A stretch of DNA of 64,000 nt from Lineus longissimus (taxonomy: Eukaryota; Nemertea; Pilidiophora; Heteronemertea; Lineidae): positions 8,372,001-8,436,000 of the forward strand of contig NC_088323.1 of NCBI RefSeq assembly GCF_910592395.1, written 5' to 3'. Under the pieces are notes generated by a model. That model was not told where the DNA came from, made no database searches, and worked only from the letters and a program-made list of their open reading frames with translations. The translations under genes were made by a program, and so were the position numbers. Numbering within the stretch: position 1 is the stretch's first letter; each line of letters opens with the position of its first letter. Of this stretch, positions 21,996-32,212 are shown piece after piece.

Positions 21996-24119
21996 AAGAC
22001 AGCAGAAAACAGATATGGAGAACGTGGAGATCTCAAGAAATATGCTGACCTGCTAGAAACAGTTGAGATATCACTGAGGAGCTTGGGGAAACAGTCTGCT
22101 CTTGATCACTTTGGGTATCTGCTGGAGATAGTCGGAAAGTTGACATTGTCAGATAGAAGGGCATGGCTGAAAAGGACCGCTAAGATCAGAGACACAGGCA
22201 GAGATGTTACATTCAAAGATGCGGTAGACTATGTCAAGGAGTTAGCATGCCAGGTAAATGACACTGAGTTTGCAGTGCTGCTGGATAAGAAGAAGGGAGG
22301 CGATAACAAGAGTCAGAAAACCACTGGTGAGAAACCTAATTTAAAGGTATACTTCACGTCCGACAAGACAGCCGATGCTCCAGCCAAGTGGAATGATGCA
22401 TCCAAGAAGAAGCGAGGGACAAGAAAGAAGGAACAGCCCTTACCTAAAACATGTAGAAGGGATACTTCAGCAGGAAATAGGACAGAGTCGTCAGATGAAA
22501 AGTCCAAGAAATGTACCTGTCAGGGATCGCCGCACTCATTGTGGAATTGCACTGGGTTTAAGGCCAAGCCATACAAACAGCGACATGAAGTTATCAAGAG
22601 ACGGAACCTGTGCTTCAACTGTCTGAATGTTGATGAGAAGCTGCCTCACTCTGGTGTTGCAAAGTGTCCATTACCGAAGGAGTGCAGTGTAAAGGGATGC
22701 AAAACAGACAGGAAACATCACACATTGTTACACTTCGATGAAAAACAGAAGGGAAAAGATGACGCTGATGCAGAAGTCCACTGCTCAGATGCAAAGGAGA
22801 ATGTTTATTTCCCGGCCTTTCCTGTGCTGGTCAGCTCTCCAGTATCAGGTAAAGCGGTGCAAGTATGGGCAGGAATCGACTCATTTTCCTCTGCCTGCTT
22901 TTGTGACAAGGAATTGCTTAGAGAGTTGGACATCGAAGAAGATGATGGGCCCATGCTCTTGAATACCATGCATGGTGCGATGTCTGGAATGAGTACCAGG
23001 GTCGAGCTAACTGTAACAGGATTGAATGATGACGTCAATTCAAAGATCACCTTGAAAGAGGTTCATTCATGGGACAAACTTCCCATAGGAGAAAAGCATA
23101 TACCAAGCCGGTCAGTTTGGGAACAATATGATTATCTCAAGGATGTGCCCATATCATCTGCACCAAGGCAGAATGTGAGATTGTTAGTGGGGAGCGATGT
23201 TCCAGAAGCTCATAGACAACTTGAGTGGAAGCCAGGACCTAAGGAAGGAGACCCGGTTGCTGCTAAGTACATCTGGGGATGGACTCTGTTAGGAGGAGCT
23301 TCACGTGGGGAGGCAAGCTGTAACTTCATCTCGGAGTCGGAGGATCAGGATTATCAAGCCTTGGATCGGAAGCTGATAGAGATGGCAGAGTTTGAATATG
23401 TAGGAACCAAGCACGATTATCAGAAGCCTATGTCGGCCGAAGATGTCAAGGCTAGGAAGATACTTGAAGAAGGAACCTACTTCTGTGAACAGCACTACTA
23501 TGTACCGATACCTTTGAAGGAATCTCATGTCGATATGCCTAGCAATCGGACGTTAGCGCATAACAGGCTGATGTCAGTAAAGAAAAAACTCATGGCAGGG
23601 AAGCTGATTGCAAAAGCCAAGACAGAGTATCAGGCCTACTGTGAAATAGTTGATGATTATCGGAAAAAGGGCTACATCAGGAGGATACCTGCAGATGAGA
23701 TTGAGACAGACGATGTTGTCAACTACGTACCATTTCATCATGTCTTACATCCAGCAAAACCAGGCAAACTTCGTGTCGTATGGGATGCAGCATCGAAGTA
23801 CGATGGGTCTTGTCTCAATGACCACATCTACTCTGGTGAAGACAACATCAACTCTCTACTCGGTGTGCTGCTGAGGTTCAGGACTGGCGGTGAGATAGCC
23901 ATTCAAGCAGACATTAATGCGAAGTTCAATCAAGTTTTCGTCCCAAGAGATCACTGGAATCTCCTACGTTTTCTGTGGTTTGAAGACAACAATCTCGATG
24001 GCGAAGTAGTGGAGTTTCAACTTGTCCATAACTTTTTTGGAGGAACACATGCACCGGGGAATGCTGGATATGCGTTGAGAAAAACTTGCAAGGATCATGC
24101 CGAGAAATACCACCCATAG
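21996..24119 (+). CDS. BEL1 gag end, zinc knuckle, protease and reverse transcriptase N-part
   Basis: In the same frame as gag. It shows the BEL Cys/His region (CTCQGSPHSLWNC, then LCFNCL and GCKTDRKHHTLLH). The retropepsin-like site reads AGIDSFSS, where BEL proteases normally have DSG, so the active-site Gly is Phe. The reverse transcriptase begins with KPGKLRVVWDAASKYDG and IAIQADINAKFNQV (first catalytic Asp in QADI). The frame ends with TAG at 24,117-24,119, before the YVDD box. Confidence 0.8.
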   Translation, partial: KTAENRYGERGDLKKYADLLETVEISLRSLGKQSALDHFGYLLEIVGKLTLSDRRAWLKRTAKIRDTGRDVTFKDAVDYVKELACQVNDTEFAVLLDKKKGGDNKSQKTTGEKPNLKVYFTSDKTADAPAKWNDASKKKRGTRKKEQPLPKTCRRDTSAGNRTESSDEKSKKCTCQGSPHSLWNCTGFKAKPYKQRHEVIKRRNLCFNCLNVDEKLPHSGVAKCPLPKECSVKGCKTDRKHHTLLHFDEKQKGKDDADAEVHCSDAKENVYFPAFPVLVSSPVSGKAVQVWAGIDSFSSACFCDKELLRELDIEEDDGPMLLNTMHGAMSGMSTRVELTVTGLNDDVNSKITLKEVHSWDKLPIGEKHIPSRSVWEQYDYLKDVPISSAPRQNVRLLVGSDVPEAHRQLEWKPGPKEGDPVAAKYIWGWTLLGGASRGEASCNFISESEDQDYQALDRKLIEMAEFEYVGTKHDYQKPMSAEDVKARKILEEGTYFCEQHYYVPIPLKESHVDMPSNRTLAHNRLMSVKKKLMAGKLIAKAKTEYQAYCEIVDDYRKKGYIRRIPADEIETDDVVNYVPFHHVLHPAKPGKLRVVWDAASKYDGSCLNDHIYSGEDNINSLLGVLLRFRTGGEIAIQADINAKFNQVFVPRDHWNLLRFLWFEDNNLDGEVVEFQLVHNFFGGTHAPGNAGYALRKTCKDHAEKYHP

Positions 24120-27083
24120 GTCGTCAGGACAGGATTGCGCAACTGCTATGTAGACGACATTTTGAGATCAGCCAGCCCAAAGATAGCTAAGATCATAATC
24201 GAGCAGATTTTTGATCCACTGGATGAAGGAGGTTTCACATTGGCAAAATGTGTGGTGAACGACTCAGTATTACTCCAGTTGGTGGCTAATGAAAGGCGAG
24301 CACCTTCGATGCAGGCTGTAGAGTTTGGACAATCCTCAACTAGCCAAGATCACCAGGATAGAGTTCTTGGGGTTGGATGGGATGTGGCAGAGGACGCATT
24401 TGTATTTCAAATGAGGAAGAAGGAGCGCCCACTCACGAGACGAGGACTGCTAGGCTACGTCGCGTCGATGTTTGACCCCGAGGGAGCGATTGCACCAGTA
24501 ACCCTGGAACCAAAACAGATTCTACAGAAAATGACAAGAGAAGGGCTGGGATGGGACAATCCATTGCCAAGCGAAGAGGCCAAGGCAGTCAGGACATGGC
24601 TCAACTCCCTGGATCAGCTTAGTAGTCTGAAAAGACCAAGATACACAGCACCGAAAGGAGCCAAGATAGCCAGAAGTGAGCTACACGCGTTTTCGGATGG
24701 ATCTGAGATTGGATATGGCTATGTACTTTTCGCAAGGTACATAACTGAAGAAGATGAAATCCATGTCAGTTTTCTGGTGGGAAAAGCCTTGGTTACGCCG
24801 CAGAAGACGAAGACAATACCCAGGATCGAATTGCAAGCTGCATTACTGTCCATGAGAGCCATCAAGTTTGTAGTTCAGCAGGCTGATGTAAAATGGAATG
24901 AAATCCACCAATGGATTGACAGTACAGCAGTATTGGCTATGCTAAAAAACCAGAGCAGGCGTTTCTTACCGTATTGTGCCAATAGGCTGCAGGAAATCCG
25001 GGAGCTGCAACAGGAGCTGAGAGTCCAGATCAGGCACGTTCCTGGGCCACAGAACATTGCTGACATCTGCAGTAGAGGATTGACGGTTGAGAAGTTTCTC
25101 CAATGCCAAGAGTATTACAATGGACCAGGATTTCTGAGCGAGTCACCGGAGAGTTGGCCAGTGTGCCCTGTCATTGCCCCTTTAGAGCCAGACGATCCAG
25201 AATTGAAACAGGATGCTACAGTAATGACAGTCGAGAGTTGTAAGCCTGATGCTGGATTCACATCTTCTGATGCTCAAGACTCTGCTCAAGATACGACTGT
25301 AAAGACAGCCGAGAGACGTCAGCTTGATAGTGATACTACTGTAAAGGCAGCCGAGAGACATCACCTTGATAATCACCTTGATAATGATACTGGATTCTCA
25401 TCCTCTGATGCTCAAGAATTTACTACTGTAAAGGCAGCCGAGAGACGTAACCTTGATAAAGATACCGGAGTCCAATCGTCTAATGCTCAAGAATCCACAC
25501 AGGGAACTACTGTGATGGCAATCGTGAGAGGCCAGGATAGGCTGATGGAATTGGTGGAACGCTTCTCTAGCTGGAGTGGACTCAAGGTCGCTACTGCGTG
25601 GCTGCTGAGATTCAAGAAATGGCTTATTGACACCAAGTATGGAAAGAAGAAAGAGCTATACACTGGGCCTACTGGTGCAATCAAGGTCAGCGAGTTGCAG
25701 AAAGCGGAGATAGCTGTTGTTACTTATGTCCAAGGAGAGGTTTTCGCCAGCGAAATGAAGCAACTGGGAAAGATTGGACCAAAAATGAGCCGCAGCCAGT
25801 TTCATAATCTCCATCCATACAAGGACGAGGCAGGATCAGTACGAGTAGGCGGGCGACTAACAGAGTCAGACCTAACTTTCGCTGAGAAGCATCAACTTAT
25901 TCTGCCCAGATCGCATCATCTGACCGAGATAATTGTCCGGAGTTACCACGAAGCATATCAGCATGCTCCACCACAGACGTTGCTGTGTCTTCTCAGAAAA
26001 CGCTACTGGGTGATAAATGGCTCGAGTGTCGTCCATGAGCTTGAGAAGAAATGCATCACATGCCAGCGAGCGATCGGTTTGCCTAAGGACCAAATCCAGG
26101 GAGTCCTACCCAAGGGACGCGTCACCAGTGGTAACTTGTGGATCCAAACGGGATGTGATATAATGGGTCCAGTCCTTACCAAGATACGCAGAAGCCAAGT
26201 AAAGAGGTACATCCTGGGATTAGTCTCTTTCACAGTGAAGGCTGTCCACTTTGAAATCATGCCTAATCTCACAACAGCGTCATTTTTAAATGCGATGAGA
26301 AGATTTCTGGCAAGACGGTCAAGACCTGGAAAACTCATCAGTGACAATGCTGGGACCTTCTCAGCAGGAGTGGCCGAGATCAACCAACTGCAGGAGCTGT
26401 ACAACTCGTCTGGGGTCCAGCACTTCATGCAAGAAAAAAATATTGAATGGGTACCCAATGTACCAAAGGCATCGAATAGGAATGGTCTTTTTGAGCGACC
26501 ATTTCGCACGCTGAGACGGGTGATGCTGAGCACGCTGAAGGGCAGAATCACAACAGAGGACCAGCTAGCCACTACAGTAGCAGAATGTGAGCTGTTGTAT
26601 AACAGTCGTCCCTTGTGTGCAGTCAGCAAGAATGCAAGAGATCCACTTCCAATCACGCCGATGATGATCATCAACCCTGAACCTGTAGCAGCTCATCCAC
26701 CTGGTATTTTCTACGAGAAGGACCTGATTGTCAGAAATAGCTACCGCCAGGTCCAGGCGCTGATCAACGAGTTCTGGTCAATGTTCAAGTTGGAGTATCT
26801 CACCTCGCTCCAAGAACGTCAGAAAAGTATCATCGAGATCCGGAACTTCCAAGTGGGAGACCTGGTGATGCTCGTCGATGAGGTGAGGCTAGCTCACAGA
26901 GGACACTACCCTCTTGGGCTAATTACTACAGTACATCCGTCAGAAACAGACAACGTCATGAGGAAAGTCACCCTCAGAACCTCAACTGGAGAGTTTCAAC
27001 GTCCTGTCAACAAGATCGTCTTACTCGAAAGCAGCGATGAACACGAGGATCAACTTCCCAACGTCGACGCCAGATCGCAATAA
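24120..27083 (+). CDS. pol: BEL1 reverse transcriptase C-part, RNase H, integrase
   Basis: Still in the gag frame. It opens with LRNCYVDDIL, the catalytic Asp pair. RNase H follows (HAFSDGSEIGYGYV, RIELQAALL, WIDSTAVLAML, HVPGPQNIADICSRG). Between RNase H and integrase lies a degenerate repeat region (about 25,200-25,510; TTVKAAERR and SSDAQE units). The integrase has an HHCC-like region (SYHEAYQHA...CITCQ), Asp in QTGCDIMGPV, Asp in ISDNAGTFSAG and Glu in LFERPFRTLRR, followed by the BEL-type C-terminal domain with VGDLVMLVDE. It ends in TAA. Confidence 0.85.
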   Translation, partial: VVRTGLRNCYVDDILRSASPKIAKIIIEQIFDPLDEGGFTLAKCVVNDSVLLQLVANERRAPSMQAVEFGQSSTSQDHQDRVLGVGWDVAEDAFVFQMRKKERPLTRRGLLGYVASMFDPEGAIAPVTLEPKQILQKMTREGLGWDNPLPSEEAKAVRTWLNSLDQLSSLKRPRYTAPKGAKIARSELHAFSDGSEIGYGYVLFARYITEEDEIHVSFLVGKALVTPQKTKTIPRIELQAALLSMRAIKFVVQQADVKWNEIHQWIDSTAVLAMLKNQSRRFLPYCANRLQEIRELQQELRVQIRHVPGPQNIADICSRGLTVEKFLQCQEYYNGPGFLSESPESWPVCPVIAPLEPDDPELKQDATVMTVESCKPDAGFTSSDAQDSAQDTTVKTAERRQLDSDTTVKAAERHHLDNHLDNDTGFSSSDAQEFTTVKAAERRNLDKDTGVQSSNAQESTQGTTVMAIVRGQDRLMELVERFSSWSGLKVATAWLLRFKKWLIDTKYGKKKELYTGPTGAIKVSELQKAEIAVVTYVQGEVFASEMKQLGKIGPKMSRSQFHNLHPYKDEAGSVRVGGRLTESDLTFAEKHQLILPRSHHLTEIIVRSYHEAYQHAPPQTLLCLLRKRYWVINGSSVVHELEKKCITCQRAIGLPKDQIQGVLPKGRVTSGNLWIQTGCDIMGPVLTKIRRSQVKRYILGLVSFTVKAVHFEIMPNLTTASFLNAMRRFLARRSRPGKLISDNAGTFSAGVAEINQLQELYNSSGVQHFMQEKNIEWVPNVPKASNRNGLFERPFRTLRRVMLSTLKGRITTEDQLATTVAECELLYNSRPLCAVSKNARDPLPITPMMIINPEPVAAHPPGIFYEKDLIVRNSYRQVQALINEFWSMFKLEYLTSLQERQKSIIEIRNFQVGDLVMLVDEVRLAHRGHYPLGLITTVHPSETDNVMRKVTLRTSTGEFQRPVNKIVLLESSDEHEDQLPNVDARSQ

Positions 27084-27746
27084 TTCCAATTCTAAAATAT
27101 AGACTGCGGATCGAGTCAGTCAAATTCAGACCGCGGATCGAGCCGGTCAATTACGTGAAAATCTCGAACTTAGAGCTGTTGTTCCCACTCTGAACTCTTG
27201 TGGGGTCGGTCGCGTTTTTTCCAAAACAACAGCTATAAACGTGTGAGAGAATGGATGAATAAGTTCTGAAATTTAATAGAACTTATTCATTCAGCCTCTA
27301 TTCTGTGTTAAATCTGCGCTGAAACACTGGAACTGTGTAGGGGCTATATAATCATGCCCGTTCCAGTAGTGTCAGTAATTTTGGAAAGTTTACTCCAAGT
27401 TACTAAATTGTGTTTTAAATTTTGATGTCTCAGCGGAGACTTTTTAGTTCAGTAGAATTATTCAATCAAAATTCAAGGACTGCGCCATATAGTGTTTATG
27501 GTCACTTTTTGGACATTGCCTTACCAGTATAGTAGGCTGTGCGTAAAAAAAAAGACAATTCATCATGATTTCTGGACATTGCCTGAAAGCAGGCTGTGCA
27601 ATTTATGAACAATTCCATGATTCGTGGAATAAGTGATGTTTGAAGATCACTTGAAATATTGGATAAGATGTGCTTATCTGACTTTAGTTTAGGTTACTCC
27701 AAAGCCTTTATGTTGAGAAAACTCCAGTGTCGAATTTTGGTGGGAG

Positions 27747-27983
27747 TGTAAGTTTTTGTGGGAGTGTAAGCTGAGAATTGTTCCGAGCATGGCGAGTCAA
27801 GCACTCCGCACACACATTTCACAATCATTGAGCAAATGTAAAATCTAACGTCATCCCGGGCAAAAAACAGTTTTTGACCCTTGGGAACCTTGTAAGATAA
27901 GAACGAAGTAATTAAAGAGATGAATCAACATGGAAACCGAGGAGTTAGACTAGAATTTGTCCGAAGAGAGTAGTAAATTTACA
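27747..27983 (+). repeat. BEL1 right LTR (237 bp)
   Basis: It starts TGTAAGTTTTTG after a purine tract (ggtgggag) that would be the polypurine tract. 'gtgggagtgtaag' occurs twice in a row here, so the start could also be at 27,765. From 'ctgagaattgttcc' on it matches the left LTR with about five substitutions. Confidence 0.85.
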
Positions 27984-28609
27984 AACACCAGACTGATTAC
28001 CAGAGAATCGTAGGAACATAGAACCCTCTTCATATCTGGGAGCATAAAAAGCCCGCTAGCGAAGTTTGATTATTCTTTAGGAAAAAACAGAATATCTGAA
28101 GAACACCCATTTCTCAATAATGTGTCTTTGGGTCCCACAACGACCAATTTGAAATTCGTTCAAAAGGTTCATTGAAATCTACAAAAAAATCATTCTCGAA
28201 GCGCCTGCCCGGTTTTTGCTCGATTAATTCGGGATTATATCAATTCTAAATGTCTTTTGGATATATTACTGAAGTTTCAAAAAACAAAACACATATGTCG
28301 GGGGAGGGGGGACCCCAAAACCCCCCTAAAATTGAAGTTAGGTTGAAAAACAGTGTGAATATTCATAAATGTTCTCTCTCTGAGCTCAGAACAACTGATG
28401 AATCCATTCATTCTTGCGTTTTACTCTTTTGGCGGCCATTTTTTGCGTCAACTGAATCAAATTCATGGAAATGAGATGAGTTATTGTTTACATTGGATAC
28501 GTAAACTTTAACAATAATATAGTAGCGCTTCTCAGAAAAGTATTCGGCTTCTCTGCTGCGCGCTTATAATTAAGACAGCTTGTATGAATGACTCGTTTGA
28601 GCGCCAATC

Positions 28610-28941
28610 ATGGTAGAATTTTCTTCGGCGAGCGTGTACATGTACATGACTGGTACATTTGGCCGATGCGATGCCTTAATGAAGAAATACTCACAATGGA
28701 AGGAAAGTATCAACACTACGCGTGAACTTCGAATTTATAAAACCATCAAAAGTACAATTAGAGTTGAGGAATATTCTCGACCTGGCGATGGATCGTGTCG
28801 ACCAATGTAGAACTCGCACGACACAGTGTAATCGAACTAGAAATAAGACAATGCAACGTTTGTACCAATGTCGCTGTTGAATCAGAAACGCAATTCTCGT
28901 TCGAATGCATGGCGTACAGTCAACTGAGGAATAAAGAATAA
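28610..28941 (+). pseudogene. LINE 3' tail fragment (copy P1)
   Basis: It matches 41,886-42,218 but lacks one A after 'tcgacc', so the frame breaks (GDGSCRPM, stop) and the Cys-rich tail is read in another frame. See the P2 entry. Confidence 0.6.
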
Positions 28942-29648
28942 ATCGTTCACCTACACTTCAACTTTGAGGGTGAATTATAAAAGCGTCTGATGATAACCTC
29001 AATTCAAATGAACTGATGAACATTTCACAGTGATACGTGTACCAATACTATTTGAGACCTTTGCCTCAGGCGTATATATATGAGAAAGTCGTCTTTCAAA
29101 TCGTGGACTGCAACTTGGATAGACACTTCGTGGTATCCATCTTTCGCACTGAACCAAGTTACGATTAAAAACATCACTGTAAAAATGCTGATGGAATAAC
29201 GCTATGAATTTAAAACTGAATACTACTAGATATAACTGTAATTTTACCTCGAAGATGAAGTCCGAGTGGACGTATGAACGGGCAACATCTCCAACTAAGT
29301 GAGATCTACGGGTTAACGCGCAGTTTTCGTAGATTCTGCTTTAATGACATGCCTGTCGGGATGGGATGCCGAGTGGAGCGCAACTTCTTTATCATACTTG
29401 GTATCCCAAATCGGCATTATACATTGATAAAGGGTTGATAAAATCAGGATGCACAGCAAGATGTCAGGGCCTTCCATTTCCCACATGTAATGTATTAACT
29501 TTAGAATTTGAACATATTCATCCTTTAAAACTCGAACACTGCTTTCAAATATGTCATATCTTAACTTTCTACCGAATTGCCGAACTAGCAGAGGGGCAAC
29601 TATCGGTCGTATCGTGATGTAAGGATCTATGGCCGACTCCCAGCATGT

Positions 29649-30689
29649 TTGGCATCAGTCTTTTACCACACGAAGTTGAGGGTTATAGTCACGGTGGCTC
29701 TTTTTCATTACTCCTTGAGCCCTCATCGTTATGTCTACATCTTCAGCCAAGATAGCATAAGCGGAGAGTTTAGAATGATAAGTAACTTTCATTTTAACGA
29801 GCTCACCTATATTGCTGGCGAATTCGGCAATGATGTAATAGGTGTTAGTACTCGTCGTGGACGAAAGTCTGTCTATGAAAATTTCCGAGCATTTCAATTC
29901 GATTTGAATGGAAAAGGTAATTGCCGAGAGTTGATTCTACCGTATGATGAACTAAAGGAAAGCCTCGGTCCAAGAAATTCGACGTTCAAATATTTCAAAA
30001 TGGTTTCATGCGGTGAGAATGTTTTCTTGGAGATGACCTTTCGATGCAAATTTCTATTGCACAAGAACAGGGAGAAACCCCTAGCCATGTCTTGGTTAGA
30101 TTGGTATAAAATAGTAAACGTAGGGTTCGTTCTTAAACTTCAGTATGTTAAAAGCCTGAAAGGGATTCGCTACTCTCTTATGTCTGAAGCAGACATACTT
30201 AAATCACATTATATTGATAACATCATGCCAGAAGATATCAAATGTGATTTAAATGGTTATGTCTATAAATCATCAGCCAGAACACACTCCATCACCATCT
30301 TAGAAAAACCGTACGAGCATAATACGTCCACGTCGATTATCTTTCGTGATGATTTGTTCAGAAAAGTAGGAGACTCCGCAATTGTGTCTTTGCTCGGATC
30401 ATATAACTTCATCGTAGAGGTTCATCGGTCGAAAATTGCAAGCAACTCTCTTCATCACCCAAAAGAGACCAATAAATTTCAACCTAAACATGCTATATAT
30501 CTTTTTATGTTAACTTTGGAGGCATGCCTTGAACAATCTGATGTGGATGTTCGGCTGACGTTATTGATGACCTTGGATGCGAAGTTTGTTTCACATCATA
30601 TGCTGATTGTTGGTGCAAATGAAAGATTAATCGCCTGGCCAAAATATCCTAGTAGTAATCCGTTGACCGCAAAAGTGTTTATTGTGTGA
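29649..30689 (+). CDS. Unrecognised 346-codon frame, copy P1
   Basis: The frame is open from just after a possible acceptor (tagcag, 29,591) to TGA at 30,687-30,689. The first codon given here is TTG; there is no in-frame ATG at the start, so it is probably an internal or last exon, or a non-coding frame. The product has no recognised motif or repeats. Near its N-terminus VIVTVALFHYSL is hydrophobic, and the body is mixed alpha/beta in character with many aromatic residues. P2 differs at about 20 residues, and most nucleotide changes alter the amino acid, which argues against strong purifying selection. The antisense strand is also open over part of it. Confidence 0.4.
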   Translation: MASVFYHTKLRVIVTVALFHYSLSPHRYVYIFSQDSISGEFRMISNFHFNELTYIAGEFGNDVIGVSTRRGRKSVYENFRAFQFDLNGKGNCRELILPYDELKESLGPRNSTFKYFKMVSCGENVFLEMTFRCKFLLHKNREKPLAMSWLDWYKIVNVGFVLKLQYVKSLKGIRYSLMSEADILKSHYIDNIMPEDIKCDLNGYVYKSSARTHSITILEKPYEHNTSTSIIFRDDLFRKVGDSAIVSLLGSYNFIVEVHRSKIASNSLHHPKETNKFQPKHAIYLFMLTLEACLEQSDVDVRLTLLMTLDAKFVSHHMLIVGANERLIAWPKYPSSNPLTAKVFIV

Positions 30690-31215
30690 GGAAAAGAAAC
30701 TCATTCTGCGTGAACAAATTGAAAAACCCATTTAATGCTGATTAAGAAGAAAAACCTGAAGCAAAGCACTTGAAATAAAAAATAATAGGGAGTTTGAGCT
30801 GCTCGGTAAGAGCGGAAGATAGAAATTAGTTCTTAATCTTAAATCTGAGCAATTTCGAGGACAGTTTGCAAGTTCTCACTTTTACTTTTATCCCATAAAT
30901 CGCATAATCATTTAGCTCCCCCACAACGTTTAATGCAAACAATATAGTTTTGTACGTCAACATGTGCATCATATTTTCAAAGAGTTCCTTTTAATGCTGT
31001 AATTTATGCGGGTGGCAAAATGGATCAGTTGAATAATCAGATTGTTTTTGTCCAATATTTTTCGATGTATAAAGATGCTTGGGAGAATTTATTGGCCATG
31101 AACATCCTAATTAGCACATCATAAATGTGTCGCAGCAAAACAGCTCTTATAACTGGCAACTGTCAGCGTTTATCTCAGTCAATGCCAATAACTCGTTTAG
31201 TGACTACACATCTAC

Positions 31216-31990
31216 ATGTGCACGTATCTGAATTTAAATGTGCTTGTATTGTATCAACCTTATTCAGACCATCAACCAAGATCCTGGCTGGCTTCAAACA
31301 TTCCATGGTATCTGTTAAATAACATTTCGTTCATATCACTGGTTATGTTATTTCGTCTGTATAATGACGGGAACAAGAAGGTGAGAATACAGATATTGCA
31401 CAGCTCCGAGGGGATCTACAAGTTTTCAGACCGTTATCGTTTCTCAGAATGGTAATACTGCGAAACATCCCCAAAATAGAATCTGGTTTAACTCTATACA
31501 TCCAAGCAAGACTAGACATCGAAGCATTCCACTTTTCAATAGACATAAGATGGCATTGCATGAAGAAATTCATTGATATCTTGGATCATATGACTTTTCA
31601 TACTCCACTTTGTCTTGTAGATGAATTTACACATGCGATAAGCTTGATTATCTCGTTTGAAAGACGTTCTTTTAAAGTGGGTGACCGTCTTTCAAATGAT
31701 ATTCTAGCTGCCCTCGACCTGGTAAGTAAGAGAGAATTGGTGGAACGAGTTCGACCACTAGTCTTTTATTACCTATCGCTCTATTCACAGGATACATGAT
31801 GTTTGGAATTGAAATTGAAAGAATGCGTTATTCGGAGGTTTCTGCTTGCATATTCTTCCTTGTCAAAGTCAGAGATCTAAAAATTTGTCAAGCTGAACAG
31901 TTGGATCAACAACTTTATCACAGTTATTCCTTTACGAATCAACTATTGGAAGAGATTGATCCGAAACATAGGAAGCAGAAACTGGAATGA
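31216..31990 (+). other. Possible small multi-exon gene, copy P1
   Basis: Several short segments bounded by splice-like sites are conserved in P1, P2 and partly N. Segment 31,216-31,380 (MCTYLNLNV...) ends in donor GTGAGA. A 67-bp intron would end at 'cgtttctcag' (31,447), after which a frame open in both P1 and P2 reads KHPQNRIWF. Another segment follows 'tttgtcttgtag' (31,620) and ends at the doubled donor GTAAGTAAGA (31,722); acceptor 'ctattcacag' (31,790) leads to MMFGIEIERMRYSEV..., stop 31,990. Only the downstream donor (31,726) joins these last two in frame. No domain is recognised, and the whole could be decayed repeat DNA. Confidence 0.25.
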
Positions 31991-32114
31991 AGGAAGTATC
32001 ATCATTTGAAATAAAGTCGGGCTTGACTCCTGTCCTCGTGTTAAAGTCGCCCATTAGAATGTCTTTGCCCTTGGTGAAGTATAGCTGTATGTCCTCTTGT
32101 ACAGTTTCCGACAA
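31932..32114 (-). pseudogene. LINE AP-endonuclease fragment (copy P1)
   Basis: The minus strand reads ILMGDFNTRTGVKPDFISND, the GDFN block of LINE endonucleases with the usual RTG/DF continuation. No flanking endonuclease or reverse transcriptase is found on either side, so this is an isolated fragment overlapping the 3' part of the possible multi-exon gene. Confidence 0.6.
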
Positions 32115-32212
32115 GTCACTGTCTTGTGACTTGGTGAAAGTAGAATTCCCATGACTACAGTAAGTTATGCAAAATAAAAGATCCTCGGGTGACTTAGTGG
32201 GGGTAGCCTTTA

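Larger units (their letters stand above)
19987..27983 (+). mobile_element. BEL/Pao LTR retrotransposon BEL1
   Basis: The element begins TGTAAG and ends TTTACA, and is flanked by the 5-bp duplication AACAC (19,982-19,986 and 27,984-27,988). The uninterrupted site is visible in P3 near 63,400 and in copy N. One reading frame spans gag, protease, reverse transcriptase, RNase H and integrase, in the BEL/Pao order. It is broken by TAG codons at 21,993 and 24,117. The shared parts of its LTRs differ at about 5 of 210 positions and the left LTR is longer, so this is an older, probably inactive copy. Confidence 0.92.

Noticed and set aside
26003-26674. 223-codon minus-strand frame in BEL1 integrase
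   Set aside because: Shadow of the conserved integrase coding strand, with no motif of its own.
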